Source: Terriglobia bacterium
GTDB taxonomy: Bacteria; Acidobacteriota; Terriglobia; Acidiferrales; UBA7541
Assembly (NCBI GenBank): GCA_020072765.1
Contig: JAIQGD010000029.1
Location: 1-40,388, forward strand
Length of the DNA stretch: 40,388 nucleotides
Direction of reading: 5' to 3'
The notes under the pieces were generated by a model. That model did not search any database, was not told the origin of the DNA, and worked only from the letters and a program-made list of their open reading frames with translations. Below are positions 26,181 through 34,357 of this stretch, one piece after another. Each line of letters starts with the position of its first letter. Position 1 is the stretch's first letter. Position numbers and translations under genes: made by a program.

Positions 26181-27416
26181 ATGAGCGCCAGCGCCACCCA
26201 GCGACATCTTCCGCTCCCCGAGCCCGACCTCACGCCCCAGGAGATGATTCGCCGGGCCATCGCCCTGCAGCCTCGCCTCCGCGCCGAGCAGGAAGAGACC
26301 GAGCGCCGCGGCGTCCACTCGCCCGCCTTGGACGAGGAGTTCCACAAGGCCGGATTCTACCGCTGCATCCAGCCGCGCCGTTTCGGCGGCTACGAATTCG
26401 ATCTCAAAACTTTTTACCGCCTGGCCATCGAGCTGGCGCGCGGCGACGCCTCCGCCGCCTGGGGCGTGATTCTCGGGGCGGGTCACGCGCTGATGCTCGG
26501 CTCGTTCTTCGACGCCGACGCGCAGGCCGCCGCCTTCGGACCCGACGGCGAGTTTTCCGCTCCCTCGGTGGCCGCGCCCACCGGCACCGCGACTCCGGTC
26601 GACGGCGGCTGGCTGATCAAGGGCACCTGGACCTACGCCTCGGGCGCGCCCTACGCCACCCACTTCATGCCCTCAGTGCTCATCCCCGGTGACGATCCCA
26701 AGCACCCCGGGATCGGACTCGCGGTGATTCCCCGGTCGCAATGGAAAATGCTCGACGACTGGGGCGCCATCCTGGGCATGCGCGGCAGCGGTTCCAACTC
26801 GATTCGCGTCGACGAAGCCCGCGTGCCCCTCAACCACGTCGTGCGCATCGACATGCGCAACACCGATCTCGCGCAAGGAACTCCCGGCGCCCGCTTGCAC
26901 AACAACCCGATGTACGCCGGCCGCAGCCTCTCTTTCTTTCACGCCGAACTCGTCTCCATCCTGACGGGGCTGGGCTACGCCGCCATCGACGAGTACGAAA
27001 AAATCATTCGCTCGCGCGACACCATCTGGCCGCCCTTCACCCCCCGCTACCAGCACCATCATTTTCAGCGCACCCTGGGACTCGCCATCGGCATGGTCAG
27101 CGCCTCCAGACGCCTCGCGCTCGACGCCGGAGACGCCTACATCGAACACTGCCGCCGGGGCTGCGCGGGCGGCGCGCCCTTTTCGCTGGAAGACGATCTC
27201 GAACTGTTCGCCAGCCTCGAACATGCCGGCCGTCTGGTCTGGGAAGCCATCGAAATGCTGTTCCGCACCTCCGGTTCCAGCGGCGCCAAGAATGGCGAGC
27301 GCATGCAGCGCTACTACCGCGACGCCTCCATGTACCGCACCCACATATCGGCGCAGTACGACACCGTCGCGCTACTCCTCGCCCAGGTCCATCTCGGCCT
27401 GGCCAACGGCTTCTGA
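26181..27416 (+). CDS. Acyl-CoA dehydrogenase-fold flavoprotein (HsaA/HpaH-type monooxygenase-like)
   Basis: The 411-residue product has the acyl-CoA dehydrogenase architecture. An N-terminal helical domain comes first (LAIELARGDASAAWGVILGAGHALMLG), then a beta domain with TPVDGGWLIKGTWTYASG and RGSGSNSIRVDEARVP, then a C-terminal helical domain with AEMLFRTSGSSG-like sequence (EAIEMLFRTSGSSGAKNGERMQRYYRD). The latter block and the lack of an evident catalytic glutamate fit the flavin-dependent aromatic or polyketide hydroxylase branch (HsaA, HpaH type) better than true fatty-acid dehydrogenases. A strong ribosome site, GAAGGAG, lies 7 bases before ATG 26181. The substrate is unknown and no partner reductase gene is nearby. 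Confidence 0.8.
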   Translation: MSASATQRHLPLPEPDLTPQEMIRRAIALQPRLRAEQEETERRGVHSPALDEEFHKAGFYRCIQPRRFGGYEFDLKTFYRLAIELARGDASAAWGVILGAGHALMLGSFFDADAQAAAFGPDGEFSAPSVAAPTGTATPVDGGWLIKGTWTYASGAPYATHFMPSVLIPGDDPKHPGIGLAVIPRSQWKMLDDWGAILGMRGSGSNSIRVDEARVPLNHVVRIDMRNTDLAQGTPGARLHNNPMYAGRSLSFFHAELVSILTGLGYAAIDEYEKIIRSRDTIWPPFTPRYQHHHFQRTLGLAIGMVSASRRLALDAGDAYIEHCRRGCAGGAPFSLEDDLELFASLEHAGRLVWEAIEMLFRTSGSSGAKNGERMQRYYRDASMYRTHISAQYDTVALLLAQVHLGLANGF

Positions 27417-27431
27417 GCGCCACCGGGAGCA

Positions 27432-27514
27432 CTCCGAAGGTTTCAATGTAGCGCCGCGGCCTTCAGTGCGCCTTTTGCATCCCGGACAGCAGTCGGGACG
27501 CGGCAGATCGTCGC
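27432..27514. repeat. Dispersed intergenic repeat, copy D
   Basis: Almost the same 83 bases as copy E at 34041: CTCCGAAGGTTTCAATGTAG, then CGCCGCGGCCTTCAGTGCGC, TTTTGCATCCCGGACAGCAG and TCGGGACGCGGCAGATCGTC. By eye only about eight positions differ. The hairpin TCCCG(G)AC..GTCGGGA is complete. A tail CGCTAAACTCCAG resembles the tail of copy A. It follows the flavoprotein gene and could act on the 3' end of its mRNA. Confidence 0.85.
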
Positions 27515-27599
27515 TAAACTCCAGTTACCACGCAGGCTCTTGAGCCCTTTCTTTCGCCGCACCGCCGATGCCGCCCACCCACCACGTCAAAACCATTCG

Positions 27600-27608
27600 T
27601 GCTAATCT
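27600..27608 (+). promoter_or_regulatory. Possible extended -10 of yacG-pgpA
   Basis: TGCTAATCT lies 3 bases before the first possible ATG (27612) and 15 before the second (27624). If it is the -10, the first ATG could hardly be translated, which favours 27624 as start. No clear -35. Confidence 0.35.
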
Positions 27609-27623
27609 AAAATGGAATTTGCC

Positions 27624-27818
27624 ATGAAGCGCCAATGCCCGATTTGCCGGAAACCAACGGACTCGGAAACCGACGCAGACTTCCCCTTCTGCAGCGAGCG
27701 CTGCCGCCTGCTCGATCTCGGCAACTGGGCCAGCGAAAAATACCGCATCAGCGAGCCAGTGATTGACGAATCGGTGCCGGAGACTCCCGAGCGCGACGAA
27801 GACGCCCACAAACCATGA
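27624..27818 (+). CDS. yacG: DNA gyrase inhibitor YacG, zinc-binding
   Basis: A 64-residue zinc-finger protein; the E. coli homologue binds GyrB and inhibits gyrase. The four zinc cysteines are C5 and C8 (CPIC) and C23 and C27 (FCSERC), followed by the family block RCRLLDLGNWASEKYRI. A longer version from ATG 27612 would add four residues. The second ATG has GGA 8 bases upstream and was preferred. The stop overlaps the pgpA ATG by four bases (ATGA), so the two are coupled. Confidence 0.9.
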   Translation: MKRQCPICRKPTDSETDADFPFCSERCRLLDLGNWASEKYRISEPVIDESVPETPERDEDAHKP

Positions 27819-28495
27819 CCGCAGACGCCCATTCGCCCGCCCCGGCAAACCCGACCGCCGCATCCTCCGCCGCGCCCCCGCGCAAGCCGCGCTTCGCCCT
27901 CTTCGTAGCCACCGCCGCCGGCCTCGGCTATCTCCCCCTCGCCCCCGGCACCTTCGGCGCTCTCGCTGGCCTTGCGCTTGCTCTTCTGCCTCAATGGCTG
28001 TTCTTTAGGACGCTGGCAATCACTCACGGCGAGGGGACCATCCATAGGCTGCTCACGAGTCCACCTCTCACGGGCTGGCTGGGTCCGTTAGCGCTAGTTC
28101 AAGGCCTGTTAGCCGTGGCATTCGCATCTGTGGGGGTATGGGCAGCCGGACATTCGGCCCTGTACTGGCACCAACACGACCCGCAGCGAGTGGTGATTGA
28201 CGAGGTGTCCGGGCAACATCTTGCGTTGATAGCTGGTGCGCTGTTGCCCATACGTGAGTACATCGTCTACCTGCCGCCCAGAGGGTCGATCTACCTGGTC
28301 TCGACGAGTCATCTGCTTAACTGGAAATATCTCCTGCTGGGCTTTATACTTTTTCGAGTCTTCGACATCTGGAAGCCGTTTCCGGTGCGCCAGGCGGAAT
28401 CGCTGCCCGGCGGCTGGGGCATCATGGCCGACGACTGGGTCGCCGGAATCTACGCGACGCTCGGCCTGTGGATCGCCCGAGCCGCGGGACTCTGA
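27815..28495 (+). CDS. pgpA: Phosphatidylglycerophosphatase A, compositional mosaic
   Basis: PgpA dephosphorylates phosphatidylglycerophosphate to phosphatidylglycerol at the inner membrane. The 226-residue product keeps the family motifs: GLGYLPLAPGTFGALAG near residue 45, VVIDEVSGQHL near 130 (acidic metal site), RVFDIWKPFP and the C-terminal GGWGIMADDWVAG. Codon use changes abruptly inside the gene. Between about 27965 and 28375 codons such as AGG, AGA, ATA, TTA, CTA and GTA appear, which are almost absent before and after and in neighbouring genes. The frame is kept across both borders. It may be a recombinant allele or a chimeric assembly. Confidence 0.92.
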   Translation: MTADAHSPAPANPTAASSAAPPRKPRFALFVATAAGLGYLPLAPGTFGALAGLALALLPQWLFFRTLAITHGEGTIHRLLTSPPLTGWLGPLALVQGLLAVAFASVGVWAAGHSALYWHQHDPQRVVIDEVSGQHLALIAGALLPIREYIVYLPPRGSIYLVSTSHLLNWKYLLLGFILFRVFDIWKPFPVRQAESLPGGWGIMADDWVAGIYATLGLWIARAAGL

Positions 28496-28554
28496 GGAGT
28501 GACTTCGGTTTTCACTGTCGGCTGTAAACTGTTAACTGTAGGCTGCCTTCACCC

Positions 28555-29574
28555 ATGACCACCACCCCAAGAATCGAAAGCGTGAAACCGGGCGCGGCAC
28601 TTCCCGGCGGCGAAATCGCCATCAGGGGAAGCGGCTTCAGCGTGCGCAACCACGCCCGGCCCCAGGTGCAGTTCGGCTCCGCCGAGGGAAGCCTCGTGCT
28701 CGCCGCGGACAATTTCCTGATCGCGCGTGTGCCCGACGGCGCGGCGGGCGGAGCGGTGCGCGTGCGCATGAACGGCATCGAAAGCGCTCCGTTCCCCATC
28801 GCGCTGGGCGTGCAAATTGCCGACAACCTGCATCCGGTGGGCAATCCGGCCGTCGACGCCGCCGGCAACGTCTACGTCACCTTCAGCGGCCAGCGCGGAC
28901 AGAAGGTTCCCGTCTCGCTCTACAAGGTGGACGCCAACCACGCCATCAAGCCTTTCATCACCGAGTTGATGAACCCCACGGGACTGGCCATCGGCCGCGA
29001 CGGCCATCTGTTCGTTTCCTGCCGCAACGACGGCACCATCCATCGCGTTTCGCCCGACGGCCGCTCCGCGCTCTGGGTCGAAGGCATGGGCATCGCCACC
29101 GGCCTCGCCTTCGACAAGGATGAAAATCTTTACGTGGGCGACCGCAGCGGAACCATCTTCAAAGTCGGTCCCAACCGCGAAATTTTCGTCTTCGCCACGC
29201 TCGAGCCCTCCGTGGCGGCCTACCATCTGGCGTTCAGCCCCGCCGGAGACCTCTTTGTCACCGGCCCTACCACCTCGAGCTTCGACCGCATCTATCGCAT
29301 TACTCCCGCGGGCGAAGTCAGCGTCTTCTTCCGCGGCGTCGGACGTCCGCAGGGACTCGCCTTCGACCGTCTCGGCAATCTTTACGTGGGCGCGTCGTTC
29401 GGCGGCCGCCGCGGGATCGTGCGCCTCACGCCACAGGCCGAGCCCGAACTCGTGCTCAGCGGCAGCAATATTGTCGGCCTGGCCCTGCTGCCCTCCCATC
29501 GCGCCATGATCACCACCAACAACGCCCTCTTCACCCTCGACTGGGACGTCGAGGGCCTGCCGTTGCACGGGTAG
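28555..29574 (+). CDS. IPT/TIG domain plus NHL-type beta-propeller protein
   Basis: The 339-residue protein begins with an immunoglobulin-like IPT/TIG domain at about residues 5-85 (IESVKPGAALPGGEIAIRG). Four to five NHL/SMP-30-like blades follow, each with a pattern such as PTGLAIGRDGHLFVSCRNDG, ATGLAFDKDENLYVGDRSG and PQGLAFDRLGNLYVGASFG. Such propellers act as binding platforms or lactonase-like enzymes; which applies here cannot be told. There is no obvious signal peptide, which is odd because TIG/NHL combinations are often exported. The stop is 7 bases before cinA, so the two genes are likely co-transcribed. Confidence 0.8.
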   Translation: MTTTPRIESVKPGAALPGGEIAIRGSGFSVRNHARPQVQFGSAEGSLVLAADNFLIARVPDGAAGGAVRVRMNGIESAPFPIALGVQIADNLHPVGNPAVDAAGNVYVTFSGQRGQKVPVSLYKVDANHAIKPFITELMNPTGLAIGRDGHLFVSCRNDGTIHRVSPDGRSALWVEGMGIATGLAFDKDENLYVGDRSGTIFKVGPNREIFVFATLEPSVAAYHLAFSPAGDLFVTGPTTSSFDRIYRITPAGEVSVFFRGVGRPQGLAFDRLGNLYVGASFGGRRGIVRLTPQAEPELVLSGSNIVGLALLPSHRAMITTNNALFTLDWDVEGLPLHG

Positions 29575-29581
29575 CGGCCCG

Positions 29582-30835
29582 ATGAAAGCTGAAATCATCG
29601 CCATCGGCTCGGAGCTGCTCACGCCGCACCGGCTCGACACCAACTCGCTTTTTCTCACCTCCGGGCTGAACCAGATGGGCGTGCGCGTGGTTCACAAGGC
29701 CGTTGTTGGCGACACGCCCGAGGAAATGCTCTCGTCCTTCCGCCACGCCATGGACCGCGCCGAAGTCGTGGTTTGCTGCGGCGGCCTCGGCCCCACCGAC
29801 GACGACCGCACGCGCGAAACCGTCGCCGTCGTGCTGGGACGCAAGCTCCGCCGCGATGAAGAACTCCTGGCCAGCATCCAGGAGCGCTTCCGCCGCATGG
29901 GCCGCGTCATGGCGGAGATCAACGCGCGCCAGGCCATGGTCATCGAGGGAGCCACGGTCCTGCCCAATCCCCGCGGAACCGCGCCGGGGCTCTGGATCGA
30001 AGCGCAGAGCCACATCCTGATCCTGCTTCCCGGCGTCCCCCACGAATTGCGCGCGATCTTCGAAGCCGAAGTAAAGCCCCGCCTGGCCAGACTCGGCATT
30101 CGCGACCGCCTCTTCACGCGCGACCTGCGCATCGCCGGGCTGCCCGAATCCGAAGTCGAGCAGCGCGTTTCCCCGCTCTACGCGCGTTATCCCGAGACGG
30201 AAACCACCATCCTCGCCTCACCCGGCGGCATCCAGCTCCATCCACGCCTCTGGTCCGACGACGCCGCGAGCGCCGAAGCCATGCTCGACGAAATCGTCGA
30301 CCGCATGGCCCTCGCCCTGGGCGAACATCTCATTTCCACGCGCGGAGAAACGCTCGAGGAAGTTGTCGCCCGCGTGCTCACCGAAAACCGCGCCACCATC
30401 GGCGTCGCCGAAAGCTGCACGGGCGGGATGTTGGCCGAGCGGCTGACCAGCGTGCCCGGCAGCTCCGCCTATTTTCTGGGCGGCGTCGTTTGCTACAGCA
30501 ATGAACTCAAGACCACCCTCGCGGGCGTCCCGCCCGAACTCATCGAATCCCACGGCGCCGTCAGCTCCCAAGTGGCCCTCGCGCTCGCCGACGGCATTCG
30601 CCGCCGCACCGGAGCCACGCTCGGCGTCGGCATCACGGGCATCGCCGGTCCTACCGGCGCCACCCCGGAAAAACCGGTCGGCCTGGTGCACATCGGCATC
30701 GCCGACGAACACGGACCCCGCGAGCGCCGCTTTCAATTCCCCGGCGACCGCGACCGCATCCGCCAGTACGCCACCTACACCGCCCTCGATACCGTCCGCC
30801 GCCATTTCCTGCTCCCCTCCCGCGGACGGGCCTAA
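29582..30835 (+). CDS. cinA: CinA family protein / nicotinamide-nucleotide amidase
   Basis: A 417-residue two-domain protein. The N-terminal MoCF-like domain (residues 1-170) has AEIIAIGSELL, NSLFLTSGLNQMGV and GGLGPTDDDRTRE. The C-terminal CinA domain (from about 255) has the deamidase motif VAESCTGGMLAERLTSVPGS and GITGIAGPTGATPEKPVG. In other bacteria the C-terminal domain hydrolyses NMN to nicotinate mononucleotide, while the N-terminal domain has ADP-ribose pyrophosphatase activity in some. It is followed 3 bases later by thpR, a common pairing in DNA-repair/competence neighbourhoods. Confidence 0.95.
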   Translation: MKAEIIAIGSELLTPHRLDTNSLFLTSGLNQMGVRVVHKAVVGDTPEEMLSSFRHAMDRAEVVVCCGGLGPTDDDRTRETVAVVLGRKLRRDEELLASIQERFRRMGRVMAEINARQAMVIEGATVLPNPRGTAPGLWIEAQSHILILLPGVPHELRAIFEAEVKPRLARLGIRDRLFTRDLRIAGLPESEVEQRVSPLYARYPETETTILASPGGIQLHPRLWSDDAASAEAMLDEIVDRMALALGEHLISTRGETLEEVVARVLTENRATIGVAESCTGGMLAERLTSVPGSSAYFLGGVVCYSNELKTTLAGVPPELIESHGAVSSQVALALADGIRRRTGATLGVGITGIAGPTGATPEKPVGLVHIGIADEHGPRERRFQFPGDRDRIRQYATYTALDTVRRHFLLPSRGRA

Positions 30836-30838
30836 CCC

Positions 30839-31411
30839 ATGCGGCTCTTCGTCGCCTTCGACCTGCCCGCCGAAGTCCGCCAGGCCCTTGGCGAGCTGAT
30901 TGCGCAACTCTGCCCGCTCTGCCCCAAAGCCCGCTGGGTGCGGTCCCAGTCCATGCACCTCACCCTCAAATTCCTCGGCCATGTGGACGATCAAGCGGAA
31001 GCGCAACTCGCCGCGATTCGCTCCGCGCTCGCCGCCGTCCATTCTCCCGCTCCCGTCGAGATGCAGTTCCGCGGCGTCGGATTCTTCCCGGATGCCCGCC
31101 GCCCGCGCGTCGTTTGGTGCGGCATCGACTGCTCGCCCAACCTCGTCCCGCTCGCCAAGGACATCGACCTCGCCCTCAAACCACTGGGGTTCCCGCCCGA
31201 AGACCGCCCCTTTGTGCCGCACTTGACGCTGGCGCGACTGGACGCCGGGCGCGGCGCCGCCCAGCTCGTCCGCGCCGCCGAGCAACTGACGGAGCGCTCA
31301 TTCGGATCGGCCCGCGAATCCGAATTTCATCTTTTCCAAAGCATCCTCCGGCCTTCCGGGGCAGAATATAGGAAGCTGCAATCGTACGGCTTCGTGAAGG
31401 GAGCGGCGTGA
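30839..31411 (+). CDS. thpR: RNA 2',3'-cyclic phosphodiesterase ThpR
   Basis: A 190-residue member of the 2H phosphoesterase family, which opens 2',3'-cyclic phosphates on RNA ends. The two catalytic HxTx motifs are present at the expected spacing: H40-L-T-L and H128-L-T-L. The N-terminal MRLFVAFDLPAEVR is typical. It starts 3 bases after cinA and its stop overlaps the plsY GTG, so all three genes seem to form one transcription unit. Confidence 0.94.
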   Translation: MRLFVAFDLPAEVRQALGELIAQLCPLCPKARWVRSQSMHLTLKFLGHVDDQAEAQLAAIRSALAAVHSPAPVEMQFRGVGFFPDARRPRVVWCGIDCSPNLVPLAKDIDLALKPLGFPPEDRPFVPHLTLARLDAGRGAAQLVRAAEQLTERSFGSARESEFHLFQSILRPSGAEYRKLQSYGFVKGAA

Positions 31412-32019
31412 ATCGCGACTGGCTCATTCCCCTGATCGCCTATCTGCTCGGCTCGATTCCTTTCGGGCTCTTGATCGTGAAAGCGCGCGGCGGGCCCGAC
31501 GTGCGCTCGACCGGCAGCGGCAACATTGGCGCCGCCAACGTCCTGCGCAGCGCCGGTGCGTTCGCCGGCGTGCTGACGCTCCTGTTCGACGCGGCCAAGG
31601 GTTATCTGTCGGTCTGGCTGGCGGGCCGCCTGACGAGCAGCAATCCCCGCTGGATGATCGCGGCGGCCGTCCTCGCGGTCGCCGGCCACATGTTCCCCGT
31701 TTGGCTGGGCTTCCGGGGCGGCAAGGGAGTCGCCACCAGCCTGGGCGTCTATCTGCCGCTGTGTCCCACTGCGGTGCTGGCCGCCGTTGTTCTCTGGCTC
31801 CTCATCGTGGCCTTCTGGCGCTATTCCTCGCTCGGCTCGATCGCCGCGGCAGCCGTATTTCCCGTCCTGATCTACTTCCTCTACGCTCCCGGATATGCGC
31901 CGCCCATGTATTTCACGCTCGGCACAGTCTCGATTTCGCTCATGGTCCTCGTTAAGCACCGCGCCAACATGGAACGCCTGCTAGCCGGAAAAGAAAACCG
32001 CGTCCAGTTCCGCCGCTAA
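31408..32019 (+). CDS. plsY: Acyl-phosphate glycerol-3-phosphate acyltransferase PlsY
   Basis: PlsY acylates glycerol-3-phosphate from acyl phosphate, the first membrane step of phospholipid synthesis. The 203-residue protein has about five hydrophobic segments and the conserved cytoplasmic motifs: LLGSIPFG near the N-terminus, RSTGSGNIGAANVLRSAG near residue 35, GHMFPVWLGFRGGKGVATS near 95, and KHRANMERLLAGKE at the end. The start is GTG 31408, overlapping the thpR stop. With pgpA it gives this strand two phospholipid genes. Confidence 0.96.
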   Translation: MNRDWLIPLIAYLLGSIPFGLLIVKARGGPDVRSTGSGNIGAANVLRSAGAFAGVLTLLFDAAKGYLSVWLAGRLTSSNPRWMIAAAVLAVAGHMFPVWLGFRGGKGVATSLGVYLPLCPTAVLAAVVLWLLIVAFWRYSSLGSIAAAAVFPVLIYFLYAPGYAPPMYFTLGTVSISLMVLVKHRANMERLLAGKENRVQFRR

Positions 32020-32164
32020 CACCCCCGTTGATGGCTTCCCCCTCGGCTGAAACCACCCCTTTCTGGGCGGCCCAGGGCCCATGTCCCTTATTGGGCAACA
32101 CTAGTACTATGGTCCCGTTGTGCCGGACGCGTCGCTTCGGTAGCATTTTCCCTCGGGAACTCTT

Positions 32165-33934
32165 GTGCTTATTGAAGCGTTCAAACACTTCAAGACGCGG
32201 CGCCTGCGCATCCTCTGGATTGTGCTGGGGGCTCTTCTGCTCGTCAGCGCCATACCGCTGTGGCTCTACCACCGCCAGGTCCTGCGCCTGAGCGAGGAAA
32301 AGCTGCAGGATACCGAGCGCGTCCAGCAGAGCGAAATCACCCGCTCGCTCGCCAATGAAACCCTGCAATTCCAGCGGAACCTCCGGCAGCAGCTTTCCAG
32401 CCAGCGCCAGGTGCTGGCCCTGACCGGCTGGATTCAGGACGTCGATGATCCCGGACGCGCCCCGCAGATCGCGCGCCTCCTCCAGGTTTTCGTCGAAAAC
32501 AATCAGCACATTCTGTACGTCACCGCCGTCAACCGCCAGGCCAAGGGCCAGTCGGCCGGCAGCTTCACCGCCGATCACGATCCCTTCGTCGAAGCCGCTC
32601 TGAAACGCGCCTTCACCTCCAGCATTCAGGGTTTCGATTCCATCAGCGAACCCTTTGCTCTGGGCCAGGACAATCGCCCCGCCCTGGTGGTCTCCATTCC
32701 CCTGCTCGACGACGGCCAGTTCACCGGCATGGTCGCGGCCGTGGTCTCGCTCGACCGCGTCGAGGCCCGCCTGCGCGACGCCAGCGTGCGCGACCGCGTC
32801 GTGTATATCGTCAACGCCCACGGCCAGATCGTGGCCTACCCCGATACGCGCGAGATGGTCCCCGGCCGCGATGTCTCGTCCACCTTCCCGCTCGCCAAGC
32901 AGATTATGGAATTGCCGCAGGAGTTGCGCGCCACCCAAACTTCCAATTTCAAGGTGCCCGCCAAGGACCCGCGCCGCCGCATCGAGATGATCGGCACCTA
33001 CAGCACCATCCCCGAGCTTCGCTGGGCCGTCATCGCCCAACGCAGCCTCGATGATGCGCGCATGGACGCCGGGGTGCAGGAACTCAACGCCCAGGCCCTC
33101 ACCTTTGTTCTCGGCGTCACCCTGGCCGCCCTGGTGCTGGGCTACTTCTTTGCCGTCGGCATCACCCGCCCCATCGGCGGCCTGGTCGAGTCCACCCGCG
33201 CCATGAGCCGCGCCGAATTCCACGAACGCGTCGAGGTCCGCGGCGCCGCCGAAATCAGCGAGCTCGCCGAAACCTTCAACAAAATGGCCGGCAACATCGA
33301 GGACTACGTTGACCGCCTCAAGCGCGCCGCCGAAGAAAACCGCGAGCTCTTCCTCGGCTCCATCAAAATGCTCGCCGCCGCCATCGATGAAAAGGACCCC
33401 TATACCCGAGGCCACTCCGGCCGCGTGGCCAAATATTCCGTGGTCCTCGGCGACATCCTCGGATTGACGGCCGAGGAACTCGACCGCCTGCGCATCTCCG
33501 CCCTGCTTCACGACGTCGGCAAGATCGGCGTCGACGACCGCGTCCTGAAAAAGCCCGGCAAGCTGGACGACGAGGAATTCGGCCTGATGAAGCAGCACAC
33601 CGTCAAGGGCGCCAACATCATGCGCCCCGTCGTGCAGCTCAAGGAGATGATCCCCGGCATCGAACTCCACCACGAGCGGCTCGATGGTCTCGGCTATCCC
33701 TACGGCCTCAAGGGTGACCAGATCCCCATGATGGCCCGCATCATCTCCGTCGCCGATACCCTCGACGCCATCACCACCGACCGCCCCTACCAGGCCGCCA
33801 GTGGCATCGAGTTCGCCGTCGAGCGCATCAAGTCGCTGGTCGTCTCCCGCTACGATCCCCGCGTCGTCGCCGCTCTGGAAACCGCCATCGAGTCCGGCCG
33901 CATCCGCCTCGCCGCCACACTGGTCGAAGTCTGA
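32165..33934 (+). CDS. Sensor HD-GYP domain phosphodiesterase with CACHE-like and HAMP domains
   Basis: A 589-residue membrane receptor. A helix near residue 20 (LWIVLGALLLVSAIPLWLY), a large extracytoplasmic sensor (about 45-310, CACHE-like by layout, with YIVNAHGQIVAYPD), and a second helix (LTFVLGVTLAALVLGYFFAV) are followed by a HAMP domain (ITRPIGGLVESTRAMSRAEF). The HD-GYP domain has HSGRVAKYSV, the HD pair in LLHDVGKIG (near residue 450), HHERLDGLGYP (near 500) and SVADTLDAITTDRPY. HD-GYP enzymes usually hydrolyse cyclic di-GMP, here probably in response to an outside ligand. The start is GTG 32165. No diguanylate cyclase gene is in the window. Confidence 0.93.
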   Translation: MLIEAFKHFKTRRLRILWIVLGALLLVSAIPLWLYHRQVLRLSEEKLQDTERVQQSEITRSLANETLQFQRNLRQQLSSQRQVLALTGWIQDVDDPGRAPQIARLLQVFVENNQHILYVTAVNRQAKGQSAGSFTADHDPFVEAALKRAFTSSIQGFDSISEPFALGQDNRPALVVSIPLLDDGQFTGMVAAVVSLDRVEARLRDASVRDRVVYIVNAHGQIVAYPDTREMVPGRDVSSTFPLAKQIMELPQELRATQTSNFKVPAKDPRRRIEMIGTYSTIPELRWAVIAQRSLDDARMDAGVQELNAQALTFVLGVTLAALVLGYFFAVGITRPIGGLVESTRAMSRAEFHERVEVRGAAEISELAETFNKMAGNIEDYVDRLKRAAEENRELFLGSIKMLAAAIDEKDPYTRGHSGRVAKYSVVLGDILGLTAEELDRLRISALLHDVGKIGVDDRVLKKPGKLDDEEFGLMKQHTVKGANIMRPVVQLKEMIPGIELHHERLDGLGYPYGLKGDQIPMMARIISVADTLDAITTDRPYQAASGIEFAVERIKSLVVSRYDPRVVAALETAIESGRIRLAATLVEV

Positions 33935-34000
33935 CCGCGCCCCGCGCCCAAGCGCCGGCTACCCCATCCTTCGCGCCGTGTTCGAAGAGTAGAGCCGGGT

Positions 34001-34039
34001 GCCCCATCCTTCGCGCCGTCTGCGAAGGGTGGGGCTTTT
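34001..34039 (+). terminator. Repeat-derived hairpin with T-run after HD-GYP gene
   Basis: GCCCCATCCTTCGC (34001-34014) pairs with GCGAAGGGTGGGGC (34022-34035) over 14 base pairs with one wobble and a 7-base loop, and is followed by TTTT. It looks like an intrinsic terminator about 65 bases after the HD-GYP stop. The same left arm recurs at 33962 and 34166, so it is also a member of a repeat family. Confidence 0.6.
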
Positions 34040-34040
34040 G

Positions 34041-34123
34041 CTCCAAAGGTTTGCATGTAGCGCCGCGGCCTTCAGTGCGCTTTTTGCATCCCGGACAGCA
34101 GTCGGGACGCGGCAGATTGTCGC
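34041..34123. repeat. Dispersed intergenic repeat, copy E
   Basis: Near-identical partner of copy D (27432-27514), in the same orientation, 6.6 kb apart. It contains the CCCGGACAGCAGTCGGGA hairpin and the CGCCGCGGCCTTCAGTGCGC module. It starts directly after the terminator-like hairpin, suggesting that these spacers gather several repeat families. Confidence 0.85.
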
Positions 34124-34213
34124 ATCGCCCGCGCCCTGTATCGCATGGACAAGATGGGCTGGTTGCCCCATCCTTCGCTCCGTGTGCAAAATGTGGGCGC
34201 CCCCCTTTGGAGT

Positions 34214-34231
34214 GCGGCGGCTCGCCGCCGC
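34214..34231. repeat. Short GC-rich palindrome
   Basis: GCGGCGGCTCGCCGCCGC can form a hairpin, and is set in the context CTTTGGAGTGCGG...CTTTGC. I recall similar TTTGGAGTGCGGCGGC elements in Acidobacteriota genomes, but only one copy is present here. Confidence 0.45.
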
Positions 34232-34348
34232 TTTGCAGCGCCCTAACATCCCTCAGCTGCCTTCCACAGCGAAGCTTGCTTCGCCGGCCAAAAGCGCGAA
34301 CCCGGCGCCCCTCGCCCGCCCGGTCGCAGCCTCCTCCACGCGCTCCTC

Positions 34349-34357
34349 TGCTAGAAT
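34349..34357 (+). promoter_or_regulatory. Possible extended -10 of ftsY-ribDE
   Basis: TGCTAGAAT, an extended -10 box, ends 41 bases before the ftsY ATG. It is the clearest form of the TGCTA/TGCGA motif seen upstream of several genes in this window. A -35 match is weak. Confidence 0.45.

Noticed and set aside
32020-32164. Cyclic di-GMP riboswitch before the HD-GYP gene
   Set aside because: I looked for the conserved GEMM core and tetraloop receptor but the 145 bases do not show them. Only short GC-rich inverted sequences are present.
33955-34200. CRISPR-like array from the CCCCATCCTTCGC repeats
   Set aside because: Copies are degraded, irregularly spaced, palindromic and lack uniform spacers or cas genes; they fit hairpin repeats.
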